Below, in pieces: positions 47,672 through 56,408 of a DNA stretch of 64,000 nt. The first letter of the stretch is position 1, and each line of letters opens with the position of its first letter. Location: positions 1,693,001 to 1,757,000 of the forward strand of contig NZ_CP018097.1 in NCBI RefSeq assembly GCF_001886695.1. The letters run 5' to 3'. This DNA comes from Aurantiacibacter gangjinensis. GTDB taxonomy: Bacteria > Pseudomonadota > Alphaproteobacteria > Sphingomonadales > Sphingomonadaceae. The notes under the pieces are model-generated. The model did not search any database. It was given only the letters and a program-made list of their open reading frames with translations, and was not told the DNA's origin. Made by a program: the position numbers and the translations under genes.

Positions 47672-48058
47672 ATGGGCAACGGAACTTCCATCGGCCGGGT
47701 ACGCGGCCTCGGCTCGGCGCATGAAGGCGCGCATCATTGGCTGGTGCAGCGCTTCACTGCGGTCGGCAATCTCGTCACCGTGCTGTTCCTCGGCATTTCG
47801 CTGGCGCTGATGGACAACTACTCCTTCGATACCGTTGCCGGATGGGCGGCAGAGCCGCTGCCCGCCTTCATGCTGGCGCTGCTGGTGGTCTCGGTGTTCT
47901 GGCACGCGCGGCTCGGCCTGCAGGTGCTGATCGAGGACTACGTCCACGCACCCGGCAGCAAGTTCGCCGCGATCCTGCTGCTCAATCTCGTCATTTTTGC
48001 AGGCGGCGCCTTCGGCCTGTTCTGCATCGCCCGCCTTGCATTTTCAGGAGCCGCCTGA
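47672..48058 (+). CDS. sdhD: Succinate dehydrogenase membrane anchor subunit
   Basis: 128 aa with three membrane helices. [20 protein letters not shown] start and [16 protein letters not shown] with the heme His are typical. TGA overlaps the sdhA ATG (TGATG). Confidence 0.95.
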   Translation: MGNGTSIGRVRGLGSAHEGAHHWLVQRFTAVGNLVTVLFLGISLALMDNYSFDTVAGWAAEPLPAFMLALLVVSVFWHARLGLQVLIEDYVHAPGSKFAAILLLNLVIFAGGAFGLFCIARLAFSGAA

Positions 48059-49887
48059 TGGCCCGCACCCAGACTTTCGAAATTAACGGACGCGCATACC
48101 CGATTACCGACCACACATACGATGTGGTGGTCGTGGGTGCGGGCGGCTCGGGCCTGCGCGCCACCATGGGCGCTGCCGAAGCCGGGCTGAGGACGGCGAA
48201 CATCTCCAAGGTCTTCCCCACGCGTTCGCACACCGTGGCAGCGCAGGGCGGCATCGCCGCTTCGCTGGGCAACAATACGCCCGATCACTGGTCGTGGCAC
48301 ATGTACGATACGGTGAAGGGCGCAGACTGGCTGGGCGACCAGGACGCCATCGAATATCTCGCACGCGAGGCCCCGCAGGCCGTGTACGAGCTGGAGCATG
48401 CCGGTGTGCCGTTTTCGCGCAACGAGGATGGCACGATCTACCAGCGTCCCTTCGGCGGCCACATGCAGAATATGGGCGAAGGCCCGCCCGTGCAGCGCAC
48501 CTGCGCGGCGGCCGACCGTACGGGGCACGCCATGCTCCACGCGCTCTACCAGCAGAGCCTGAAATACGCGGCGGATTTCTACATCGAATATTTCGCCATC
48601 GACCTCATCATGAAGGATGGCCGCTGCGTTGGCGTGATCGCCATGTGCCTGGACGATGGAAGCATCCACCGCTTCCGCGCGCATGGCGTGGTGCTGGCGA
48701 CGGGCGGCTATGGCCGCTGCTATTACACCGCGACCAGCGCCCACACCTGCACAGGCGACGGCGGCGGCATGGTGCTGCGCGCAGGCCTGCCCTTGCAGGA
48801 CATGGAATTCGTGCAGTTCCACCCCACCGGCATTTACGGCGCGGGCGTGCTCATCACCGAAGGCGCGCGCGGGGAGGGCGGTTATCTCACCAATTCCGAA
48901 GGCGAGCGTTTCATGGAACGCTACGCCCCTTCGGCCAAGGATCTGGCGAGCCGCGACGTCGTCTCCCGCTCCATGGCGCTGGAAATGCGCGAAGGGCGCG
49001 GCGTGGGCGAGAATGGCGACCATATCTACCTTCATCTCGACCATATTCCGGCCGACACGCTGGCCCAGCGCCTGCCCGGCATTACCGAGAGCGGCAAGAT
49101 TTTCGCCGGCGTCGACCTGACGCGCCAGCCGCTGCCCGTCACCCCGACGGTGCATTACAATATGGGCGGCATTCCGTGTAACTATCACGGCGAAGTCGTG
49201 ACGGTCGGCAAGGATGGCCCGGATACCGTGGTGCCCGGCCTGTTTGCCGTGGGCGAGGCTGCGTGCGTGTCCGTGCACGGTGCAAACCGCCTCGGCTCCA
49301 ATTCGCTGATCGACCTGGTCGTGTTCGGCCGCGCGACCGGCTTCCGCCTGAAAGAGCTGATCACGCCCGGCACCAGCCATGACGAACTGCCCGCCGACAG
49401 CGCCGACATGGCGCTGGGCCGCCTCGACCATTTCCGCCACGCCGATGGCGGCAGCACCACTGCTGCGGTTCGCGCCGAAATGCAGCAGACCATGCAAAAG
49501 CACGCCGCCGTGTTCCGCGACAGCGAGCTGATGGCCGAAGGCGTGCGCTCGCTTACCGAGACGAACAAGCGCATGGCCGACATCAAGGTCCATGACCGCT
49601 CGCTGATCTGGAACAGCGATCTGATCGAGACGCTGGAGCTCGACAATCTGATGGCGCAGGCCGTCGTCACCATGCACTCGGCGGAAAACCGCAAGGAAAG
49701 CCGCGGCGCCCACGCGCACGAGAACTTCCCCGACCGCGACGATGCGAACTGGATGAAGCACACCGCAGCGTGGTTCGAAGGCTGGGGCGGCAAGGGCGGC
49801 GATGTGAAAATCGACTACCGCCCGGTCCACGAATACACGCTGACGGATGATGCGGAGTATATCGAGCCGAAGAAGCGGGTGTATTGA
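48058..49887 (+). CDS. sdhA: Succinate dehydrogenase flavoprotein subunit
   Basis: 609 aa. FAD motif [13 protein letters not shown], flavinylation His in [22 protein letters not shown], active-site HPTGIYGAG and RGEGGYL, and C-terminal NWMKHT...YRPVHEYTL. Oxidises succinate in the TCA cycle and respiratory chain. No sdhB follows. Confidence 0.98.
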   Translation: MARTQTFEINGRAYPITDHTYDVVVVGAGGSGLRATMGAAEAGLRTANISKVFPTRSHTVAAQGGIAASLGNNTPDHWSWHMYDTVKGADWLGDQDAIEYLAREAPQAVYELEHAGVPFSRNEDGTIYQRPFGGHMQNMGEGPPVQRTCAAADRTGHAMLHALYQQSLKYAADFYIEYFAIDLIMKDGRCVGVIAMCLDDGSIHRFRAHGVVLATGGYGRCYYTATSAHTCTGDGGGMVLRAGLPLQDMEFVQFHPTGIYGAGVLITEGARGEGGYLTNSEGERFMERYAPSAKDLASRDVVSRSMALEMREGRGVGENGDHIYLHLDHIPADTLAQRLPGITESGKIFAGVDLTRQPLPVTPTVHYNMGGIPCNYHGEVVTVGKDGPDTVVPGLFAVGEAACVSVHGANRLGSNSLIDLVVFGRATGFRLKELITPGTSHDELPADSADMALGRLDHFRHADGGSTTAAVRAEMQQTMQKHAAVFRDSELMAEGVRSLTETNKRMADIKVHDRSLIWNSDLIETLELDNLMAQAVVTMHSAENRKESRGAHAHENFPDRDDANWMKHTAAWFEGWGGKGGDVKIDYRPVHEYTLTDDAEYIEPKKRVY

Positions 49888-49910
49888 CCGGACTAGGGAG
49901 CACCGCGCCG

Positions 49911-50441
49911 ATGCAAGGTGATGCCTACGTCGCCCGCGATTCCCACTGGCGGCTCGTCATCTTGCTTTTTGCAAGTATCGGTTTCGTCGTCGCAGGCGTC
50001 TGGATGGCAGGTCTGTTCGGTGAACCGCCTGCCGGTCGCCGCTGGTCGCCGGAGACTGTGCGAATTGTCGGCTTAGCATCCACCGCTTTGTTCGGCTTCT
50101 TCGCCTTTGTCATCGGTAAGCGGCTCACAAATGTAGGCGAGGCGTTCCGCATAGATGCGACCGGTATCACTCATGCGCAGATGGTGAAGCAAAGTTTCAG
50201 CTGGGACGAGATCACCCAGATATTCCCGGTGCAGATCAGTGGCCAGAAGATGATCGCATACGATGTGGTTGATGAGCGTTTCGCAGCTTTGAGCGGCCTG
50301 CGCGGTCGGCTCGCCAGCGCCAATCGCTCCATGACGGGCTGTGCCTTTGCGCTTGCCATGTCCGGCACCGATGCGAAGTTTGACGAGGCTCTGGCGGCGG
50401 TTGAACGGTTCGCGCCAGACAGGCTGCTGCTCCCCGAATAG
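49911..50441 (+). CDS. Hypothetical two-TM protein, possibly STM3941-like
   Basis: 176 aa from an ATG with GGGAG upstream; a TTG at 49884 overlapping the sdhA stop is the alternative. Two hydrophobic helices (RLVILLFASIGFVVAGVWM and VGLASTALFGFFAFVIGKRL), then a PH-like beta domain (FRIDATGITHAQMV, FSWDEITQIFP). Architecture resembles the STM3941 group; function unknown. Confidence 0.65.
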   Translation: MQGDAYVARDSHWRLVILLFASIGFVVAGVWMAGLFGEPPAGRRWSPETVRIVGLASTALFGFFAFVIGKRLTNVGEAFRIDATGITHAQMVKQSFSWDEITQIFPVQISGQKMIAYDVVDERFAALSGLRGRLASANRSMTGCAFALAMSGTDAKFDEALAAVERFAPDRLLLPE

Positions 50442-50484
50442 GCAAGGCTTGCAGCCCGCCGCGGCGCGTGTCAGCATCGCGAGC

Positions 50485-51822
50485 ATGACATCACGCCTCC
50501 TCACCCTGCCGCTTGCCGCGCTTGCGCTTGCCTTCGCCACGCCCGCCGCCGCGCAGCTTTCCAATACGGAAGAGCGCATCACTCAGATCGTCGAGGCCAA
50601 TCTGGAGCGCGATATCGCCCTGCTGGAGGCTATGGTGAACATCAATTCCGGCACGCACAACCACGATGGCGTGCGCGAGGTCGGCCAGATGCTCATGCCG
50701 GAATTTGCGGCGCTCGGCTTCGAGGTCGAGTGGATCGAACAGGACCATGTGGACCGGGCGGGCCATCTCTTCGCGCGCATGGAAGGCGATAGCGACGGCA
50801 CCAATGTCCTTTTGATCGGTCACATCGACACGGTGTTCGAGCCGGAATCGCCTTTCCAGACCTTCAGCCGCGACGGCCTGTCCGCCACGGGCCCGGGCGT
50901 GGTCGACAATAAGGGCGGCATCATCGTGATCCTCGCCGCCCTGCGCGCCATGCGCGATGCCGGCACGCTGGCAGGCGCGAATATCGTTGTCGCGCTGACG
51001 GGCGACGAGGAAAGCGCAGGCGATCCGATCGCACAGTCGCGCCAACATCTGATCGAGGCCGGACAGTGGGCCGACGTTGCGCTAGGCTTCGAGGGGCTGA
51101 GCGTGATGGATGGCCGCGACATGGGCGTGGTCGCCCGGCGAAGTTCCAACAGCTGGACCCTGACGACGACGGGTGAGAGCGGCCATTCTTCGGGCATCTT
51201 TCGTGAGGGCGTGGGCTATGGCGCAATCTACGAGATGGCGCGCATTCTCGATGCCTTCCGCACGCAGCTGCCGGAGGAAAACCTCACCTACAATGTCGGC
51301 ATTCTGGCTGGCGGCACGCCTGCTGCCCTGGCCACGGACGGACTTTCTGCCGAGGCTCGCGGCAAGACCAATATCATTCCTGAAAACGCCGTCGCGCGCG
51401 GCGATTTGCGCACGCTGACGCAAGAGCAGAGCGAGCGTGTGGCAGCGCGGATGCAAGAGATTGTCGATGCCAATCTGCCCGGCACGGATGCCGAACTGAC
51501 CATCAACTTCCGCTACCCGCCTATGGCGCCGACAGAAGGGAACATGGCGCTGCTGGATGCGCTGAACGGCATCAATGCCGATCTGGGGCTGGAGCGGATG
51601 GAGCCGTTGCCGCCTGCGCGGCGGGGCGCTGCCGATATCAGCTTCGTTGCCCCGTTCGTGCACGGCCTTGCCGGGATGGGCCCTGCCGGGCGCGGCAGCC
51701 ATGCTCCGGGCGAGACCATCGACCTCACCAGCATCGTGCGACAGGCCCAGCGCGCGGCGATCCTGATGAGCCGCTTGGGCGAAAATCCGCTGACAACGCC
51801 TATCGCCCTTTCTGACCGATAG
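50485..51822 (+). CDS. Secreted M20-family metallopeptidase
   Basis: 445 aa. Signal peptide MTSRLLTLPLAALALAFATPAAAQ. Zn ligands and catalytic residues: GHIDTVFE (His, Asp), GPGVVDNKGG (Asp), TGDEESAGD (Glu-Glu), and a late GRGSHAPGETI (His). Resembles carboxypeptidase G2/acetylornithine deacetylase-type peptidases. A periplasmic role in peptide or amino-acid turnover is likely. Confidence 0.9.
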   Translation: MTSRLLTLPLAALALAFATPAAAQLSNTEERITQIVEANLERDIALLEAMVNINSGTHNHDGVREVGQMLMPEFAALGFEVEWIEQDHVDRAGHLFARMEGDSDGTNVLLIGHIDTVFEPESPFQTFSRDGLSATGPGVVDNKGGIIVILAALRAMRDAGTLAGANIVVALTGDEESAGDPIAQSRQHLIEAGQWADVALGFEGLSVMDGRDMGVVARRSSNSWTLTTTGESGHSSGIFREGVGYGAIYEMARILDAFRTQLPEENLTYNVGILAGGTPAALATDGLSAEARGKTNIIPENAVARGDLRTLTQEQSERVAARMQEIVDANLPGTDAELTINFRYPPMAPTEGNMALLDALNGINADLGLERMEPLPPARRGAADISFVAPFVHGLAGMGPAGRGSHAPGETIDLTSIVRQAQRAAILMSRLGENPLTTPIALSDR

Positions 51823-51857
51823 CCTCAACCATTGTTTAGCACCTTGTCGGCAAAGCC

Positions 51858-52439
51858 ATGCCTGAAAGGCGGTGGCGAATGTCGTTTGGAAGTAAGGGGC
51901 TGGCGGGCCAGGATCGCGCTTTTTCGCAACAGCCCGGTTCGACAACGCATATTTTGCGCTACAGGATCGGCGCTAGTGTCTTCAAACAGGTTTTTGCCAT
52001 TGTCATGTTCTCGGTGGCGGCGGCAGGTTTTGCGCTGCTTGCGATGGTCGAGGAGCCATGGCGTGTTTTCACCGTGCTGTATCTGCTCGGGCCGACCGGA
52101 TCGAGCATCGTGTTTATCGGTGCCGCTCTCTTCTTCCTCTACCCGGTTCTGACGACTGCCAAAGCGCTGTTTTCGCGCGACCCGCAAGGGATGTTCCTGA
52201 CGATCGACGCCAACGCTGTCAAAGGTCCGAAGAATGGCCTGTCTTCGGAGCCGATGCGCATCGCTTTCAGCGACATTGCCAGCATAAAGGGCAACAAACA
52301 TCACGATCACATCGAGATAAAGATCATATCCCGCAGTGGTGACAAACTGACGTTATCGTCCGGGCAATTCGACACGAAGGAAGACTTCGGAAGGGCGGTT
52401 CACGTCATTCGTAGCCGCGCGCCTGATGGCGTCATCTGA
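51858..52439 (+). CDS. Hypothetical two-TM protein with PH-like domain
   Basis: 193 aa; an internal ATG at 51879 is an alternative start. Two hydrophobic segments (VFAIVMFSVAAAGFALLAMV and IVFIGAALFFLYPVL) and a C-terminal beta domain (GMFLTIDANAVKG, IEIKIISRSGDKLTLSSG). Same layout as the gene at 49911 but with little sequence identity. Function unknown. Confidence 0.65.
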   Translation: MPERRWRMSFGSKGLAGQDRAFSQQPGSTTHILRYRIGASVFKQVFAIVMFSVAAAGFALLAMVEEPWRVFTVLYLLGPTGSSIVFIGAALFFLYPVLTTAKALFSRDPQGMFLTIDANAVKGPKNGLSSEPMRIAFSDIASIKGNKHHDHIEIKIISRSGDKLTLSSGQFDTKEDFGRAVHVIRSRAPDGVI

Positions 52440-52447
52440 CGTAGAGT

Positions 52448-53080
52448 CTATTCAACCACCCGCGCCTCGACGATCTCCACCGGCTCGGCCAGCATCTGGC
52501 CTTGCATCCAGCCTTCGCCCAGCGCCGGATCGACGGGTGCGGCGTGGATGGCTTCCACCACCGCCATCCCCTCGATCACGTAGCCGAACACGGCATAGCC
52601 ATTGCGCCAGACCGGGTCTTCGGCGTCGGGATCGGCATCGAGGCCGGTCTGTGCGCCCAGCATGATCGAGAAATCGCCATTGGCCGTGCCCGGCTCGCCC
52701 ATGGCCATGGAGACCGCGCCGCGCGTGTGGCTGAGGCCCGTCACCGTTGTGGGCTCGTGTGCGATGCCCGGCAGGATGCGCTCCGGGTCCCATTGCGTGC
52801 CGCCTTGGATCAGGCCGTTGAGCTGGTCGCCCCAATCCAGCGGCATAGCGCGGTAAAAGACGGTGCCGTCGAAGCGGTCTTCCTCGACATAGCGCAGGAA
52901 ATTGGCAGCCGTGATCGGCGCGCGCTCCGTTTCCAGCGCGATCACGATCTCGCCCATCGTGGTTTCCAGCACCACATCCGTGGTCTCGAATTCTTGGCGC
53001 TCTTCGGCTTCACCGGCTTCCTGGGCGATGGCGGGAGCCGGAAGGGCGAGCGAGGCGGCGATTGCGAATCGTATGGGCAT
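52448..53080 (-). CDS. Periplasmic cyclophilin-type peptidyl-prolyl isomerase
   Basis: 210 aa from the ATG giving MPIRFAIAASLALPAPAIAQ, a signal peptide; a longer frame upstream has none. TTMGEIVIALETERAP start, FDGTVFYRAM with the catalytic Arg region, IQGGTQW, RGAVSMAMGEPGTANGDFSI and VFGYVIEGM are cyclophilin motifs. Assists folding of exported proteins. An unusual acidic insert precedes NGYAVFG. Divergent from creD. Confidence 0.92.
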   Translation of the reverse strand: MPIRFAIAASLALPAPAIAQEAGEAEERQEFETTDVVLETTMGEIVIALETERAPITAANFLRYVEEDRFDGTVFYRAMPLDWGDQLNGLIQGGTQWDPERILPGIAHEPTTVTGLSHTRGAVSMAMGEPGTANGDFSIMLGAQTGLDADPDAEDPVWRNGYAVFGYVIEGMAVVEAIHAAPVDPALGEGWMQGQMLAEPVEIVEARVVE

Positions 53081-53199
53081 GACTGGCAGTCTGGCCCGTC
53101 TCCAGCATCGCCTCAACGGTTCTGCGACCAATTCACAAAGCATTCAGTTCGTCGCTCACAGAGAACGTTTCATCGCAGGTAACATGAGGAGACGAGACG

Positions 53200-54600
53200 A
53201 TGAGACGTGAACGAAGCCCGGGTATCAAACTCTTGCTGGCGGGGCTGGTGGCAGGCGTGCTCATCGTGCCGCTGCTGATGGTGTACGCGCTGGTCTACGA
53301 CCGCGAGAGCCAGTCCGAGCAGGCGCAAAGCCAGGTGACGGCAGGGTGGGGCGGGCCGCAGACGATCACCGGCCCGGTGCTGGTGGTGCCCTACACCTAT
53401 CGCACGACTGAGACCGAGACGGTCGATGGCCGCTCCGTCCAGCGCAGTCGCACGGTGCGGTCGGAACTTTTCATCTCGCCCAGCGAGCAGACGATCCGAT
53501 CGCAGCTCGATCCGCAGGAGCGTGGCTATGCGATCTATAGCAGCGTCGTTTACGACAGCCGCCACAGCGGCAGCGCCGTGTTCGACGTGCCCGACGGGCT
53601 GGACCGGCTGGGCGTGGAGATCGAGGAATTGTTGCCCGACCAGGCGGAGCTGCGCTTCGGCGTCTCCAACCCGCGCGGGCTGACCGATGGCTCAAGCGTA
53701 TCCATCGATGGCGAGGCGGCGCAGTTGCTGCCCGGCAATGGCCCAAATGCCACCGGCGGATCGGGCTTCTCGACCGAGGTTGCATGGAGCGGCGAGGAGC
53801 AGCTGAGCGTCGAATGGGACTACGGTATCCGTGGTAGCCAGTCGCTGTCGCTGGTGCCGCGCGGCGGCGATACGCGCTGGGAAGTCACCTCGCAGTGGCC
53901 GCATCTCAGCTTCACCGGCGTGCTGCCCGATGAGCGCAGCGAGGATACCGAGCCAGCCACTGCCACCTATACCGGCATTACCAATCTGTCGCTGGGAGAG
54001 CGGCTTGTGAACACCAGCGATTTCAGCGCGGCACCCATGGCGGCGGTGGAAGTCGAGGCCTATGCAGAGCCGGTGCGCGCCGTGCCGGGCGGCACGACGA
54101 TTGCCAGCATCGGCTTCGTCGATCCCGTCGATCTCTACAGCCAGGTAGATCGCGCTGTGAAATACGGCTTCCTGTTCATCGGCTTCACCTTCGCCGCCTT
54201 CCTGATGTTCGACATCGTCGGCGGCGCGCGTGTGGCAGCGGCGGAATACCTGCTGACGGGCGCGGGGCTGATCCTGTTCTTCGTGATGCTGCTGGCCTTC
54301 GCCGAGGTGATCGGTTTCGCCTGGGCGTATGTCGTGGCGGCAGGCGCGATCATCGGCTTGCTGACGACATACAGCGCGGCGGTGCTGGGCACGTGGAAGC
54401 GCGCGAGCTTTATCGGCGCGATGCTGGCCGGGTTGTATGGCCTGCTCTACGTGTTGCTCAACCTCGAGACATACTCGCTGGTGATCGGCTCGCTGCTGCT
54501 CTTCGCAGCGCTGGCAGGGATCATGTATGCTACGCGGCGCGTCGAATGGTCGTCGGTCGGTCGCGAGGAGGATGAAACCGAGGGCTTTGCCGCAAGCTGA
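53200..54600 (+). CDS. creD: Inner-membrane protein CreD
   Basis: 466 aa. An N-terminal helix (LLAGLVAGVLIVPLLMVYALVYDR), a large periplasmic beta-rich domain with TAGWGGPQTITGPVLVVPY, and four or more C-terminal helices (KYGFLFIGFTFAAFLMFD on). These are CreD features. CreD links to envelope stress and beta-lactam response in other bacteria; no creBC here. GAGGAG precedes the ATG. Confidence 0.93.
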   Translation: MRRERSPGIKLLLAGLVAGVLIVPLLMVYALVYDRESQSEQAQSQVTAGWGGPQTITGPVLVVPYTYRTTETETVDGRSVQRSRTVRSELFISPSEQTIRSQLDPQERGYAIYSSVVYDSRHSGSAVFDVPDGLDRLGVEIEELLPDQAELRFGVSNPRGLTDGSSVSIDGEAAQLLPGNGPNATGGSGFSTEVAWSGEEQLSVEWDYGIRGSQSLSLVPRGGDTRWEVTSQWPHLSFTGVLPDERSEDTEPATATYTGITNLSLGERLVNTSDFSAAPMAAVEVEAYAEPVRAVPGGTTIASIGFVDPVDLYSQVDRAVKYGFLFIGFTFAAFLMFDIVGGARVAAAEYLLTGAGLILFFVMLLAFAEVIGFAWAYVVAAGAIIGLLTTYSAAVLGTWKRASFIGAMLAGLYGLLYVLLNLETYSLVIGSLLLFAALAGIMYATRRVEWSSVGREEDETEGFAAS

Positions 54601-54623
54601 CCCTTATCCCAAACGACTAAAAA

Positions 54624-54653
54624 AGAGCCGGGCCTCGCGAGAGGTCCGGCTCT
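54624..54653. terminator. Bidirectional terminator between creD and nrsF
   Basis: 12-bp stem around a GCGA tetraloop with one G-T pair. The minus-strand reading ends in six T, the plus reading in TTGTCGTTT, so it closes both convergent units. Confidence 0.85.
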
Positions 54654-54676
54654 TGTCGTTTATGCGGGATCGGCGT

Positions 54677-55303
54677 TTACCAGCGCAGCAGGCGGGGGCC
54701 GAGCAGCCAGCCGAGGCCGGCCATCGTCAGGATCGGCAGGATGTAGAAGACCGCCACATACAGCATGCTGCTGCCCAGGCAGTAAGGCGCATAAGCCGTC
54801 ATAGCTACGGCCCCGCCAAACAGGCCTGCAACAAGCCCGGCGCGGCGCAGATTGGTCGGCGCGAGCCAACGCGCTGCCACAATCGCACCGGCAAAGGCAA
54901 CCGGGCTCATCACGGCCATGGCGGTGAGGCATCGCTGCCACGCTTCACCGGGGAAGCCCGATGTCGCCATCGACAGGTCCAGCGCCAGCAGTGCGGCGAC
55001 AAATGCAAAAGGCACGGCCACTGCCAGCATCATCGAGCCGGTCGGGCGGCCCGGGCGGCCGATCACCCAAAGGGCGAGGGCAGACAGCAGCAGCAGGGCG
55101 ATGGAGAAGCCCCACTTCACGAACATGGGGCCCATGCCCGCATCAGCCACGGTGGCGAATGCGCCGTCTAGCACGATGGCGACGCCGAACGCGCATGCTA
55201 AGGCGGCAAAGATCAGCGGCTGCACAAAGCGCCAGTTCGCTTGCTTTGTCGGCGCGGCACCATCGGCTGCCATCCGGTCGAGAAGGTTATCGAGATCGGT
55301 CAT
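54677..55303 (-). CDS. nrsF: NrsF-family anti-sigma factor (DUF1109)
   Basis: 208 aa with six transmembrane helices after a short cytoplasmic N-terminus (MTDLDNLLDRMAADG). DUF1109/NrsF proteins hold SigF-type sigma factors at the membrane until stress releases them. Cys in AWQRCLTAM and AYAPYCLGS fall near conserved periplasmic Cys of the family. The ATG overlaps the sigma-factor stop (ATGA). Confidence 0.9.
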   Translation of the reverse strand: MTDLDNLLDRMAADGAAPTKQANWRFVQPLIFAALACAFGVAIVLDGAFATVADAGMGPMFVKWGFSIALLLLSALALWVIGRPGRPTGSMMLAVAVPFAFVAALLALDLSMATSGFPGEAWQRCLTAMAVMSPVAFAGAIVAARWLAPTNLRRAGLVAGLFGGAVAMTAYAPYCLGSSMLYVAVFYILPILTMAGLGWLLGPRLLRW

Positions 55304-55827
55304 ATTTTCTGTTCGTCTGCAATTTCCTTGAGCCGCAGCATCCCGCGATGCACGCGCAGTTTCATCGCCGAGGTGCCCACGCCGATCCGCTCTCCGGCCT
55401 CCTTGTTGGTGAGGCCTTCGATATGCGTCATGCGGATCGCTTCCGCCTGAGCGTCGGGCAAGTGGTCCAGCAAGGCTGCCACGTCCATGCCCGCCATTGT
55501 ATCGGGAGCCACGGCCATGTCGGCCTCGTCATCGAGGTCGATCGGGCTGCGACCGCGTTTGCGCCAATGGTCGATCAGCTTGTAATTGGCGATCGCATAC
55601 ATCCACGGCGCCACGGGCCGCCCGGGATCGAGCGTGTGGCGCTTTTCATGCAGGGCGATCAGGCATTCCTGCACCAGATCCTCCAGCTCACTGTCCGCGC
55701 CGATTTTCCTGGCCAGCCTGGCGCGGATGCGCTGCGCAGCTTCGCCGAGAAACTGGCGATAGGCTGCGGAATTTCCTTCGCGGGCGGCGGCCATGAACTG
55801 GTCGAGTGCATCGCTTGGAGTATTCAC
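55300..55827 (-). CDS. ECF sigma factor, SigF-like
   Basis: 175 aa from a GTG; an internal ATG 11 codons on is an alternative. Region 2: SELEDLVQECLIALHEKRHT and PWMYAIANYKLIDHWRKRG; region 4: LPDAQAEAIRMTHIEGLTNKEAGERIGVGTSAMKLRVHRG. Partner of the NrsF membrane anti-sigma encoded next. A GTAACC-N16-CGAA promoter lies just upstream, matching Caulobacter SigF promoters. Confidence 0.93.
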   Translation of the reverse strand: MNTPSDALDQFMAAAREGNSAAYRQFLGEAAQRIRARLARKIGADSELEDLVQECLIALHEKRHTLDPGRPVAPWMYAIANYKLIDHWRKRGRSPIDLDDEADMAVAPDTMAGMDVAALLDHLPDAQAEAIRMTHIEGLTNKEAGERIGVGTSAMKLRVHRGMLRLKEIADEQKI

Positions 55828-55838
55828 CTGACTATCCC

Positions 55839-55864
55839 TTCGTCCCGTGCGGCGGAGAGGTTAC
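55839..55864 (-). promoter_or_regulatory. SigF-type promoter of the sigma-nrsF operon
   Basis: Minus strand: GTAACC at 55864-55859 and CGAA at 55842-55839 with exactly 16 bases between. I recall GTAACC-N16-CGAA as the Caulobacter SigF consensus. The -10 element is only 11 bases before the GTG, so the transcript would be nearly leaderless. Confidence 0.75.
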
Positions 55865-55922
55865 ACAAAAAATTGCACCGTCCCAGCCTTCTTTGCGACG
55901 CGGTAGGGGGCGCAGCGGCGGC

Positions 55923-55977
55923 TTGACCTTCATGCAGCGTTCAGATTACAGGTGTAGTCGTAAGGCCTACAGACGTA
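55923..55977 (+). promoter_or_regulatory. Promoter with two BlaI-type operators
   Basis: TACAGGTGTA at 55947-55956 and TACAGACGTA at 55968-55977 are palindromes of the BlaI TACA-N2-TGTA type, 21 bases apart (two helical turns). TTGACC at 55923-55928 lies 17 bases from TTACAG at 55946, so the first operator covers the -10. Autorepression by BlaI is the likely outcome. Confidence 0.75.
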
Positions 55978-56006
55978 GTCGATGCAACTTGTCCAGGGAG
56001 GAAAGT

Positions 56007-56408
56007 ATGCCGACCAAGACCGCAAGAGGGGCAGACGCCGGTGCAGAGCGCATCAGCGATGCTGAATATGCCGTGATGGAAGCGCTGTGGAAGCGCAGCC
56101 CGCAAACCGCCGCCGAAGTGTGCGACACCGTTTGCGCAGAGCGGGGCTGGTCGATCCCCACGGTAAAGACGCTCCTGTCTCGCCTCGTGCAGAAAAACGC
56201 GCTTGCGACCGAGCCCGATGGCCGCCGCTATCTTTACACTCCGCTGATCGAACGCAGCGCCTATGTCGGCACGGAAAGCAAGCGCATGGTCGAGCGGCTG
56301 TTCGGCGGCAAGGCTGCCTCGTTGCTGGCACATCTGGCGCAGGAAGAGGCGCTGAGCGCGGATGACATTGCCGAGATCGAGCGCCTGCTCGAGGAGATGA
56401 AAAAATGA
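56007..56408 (+). CDS. BlaI/MecI/CopY-family transcriptional repressor
   Basis: 133 aa. Winged-HTH ISDAEYAVMEALWKRSPQTAAEV, TVKTLLSRLVQKNAL and RYLYTPLI are family signatures. AGGGAGGA precedes the ATG by 5 bases; longer upstream frames have no domain. The stop overlaps the ATG of the M56 gene (ATGA). Binding sites lie in its own promoter. Confidence 0.93.
   Translation: MPTKTARGADAGAERISDAEYAVMEALWKRSPQTAAEVCDTVCAERGWSIPTVKTLLSRLVQKNALATEPDGRRYLYTPLIERSAYVGTESKRMVERLFGGKAASLLAHLAQEEALSADDIAEIERLLEEMKK

Noticed and set aside
47938-49830. 630-aa minus-strand ORF
   Set aside because: Antisense of sdhA, which is fully recognisable.
55968-55977. Second BlaI site as a chance palindrome
   Set aside because: Kept as an operator: it is exactly 21 bases from the first site, two helical turns, in the promoter of a blaI-type gene.
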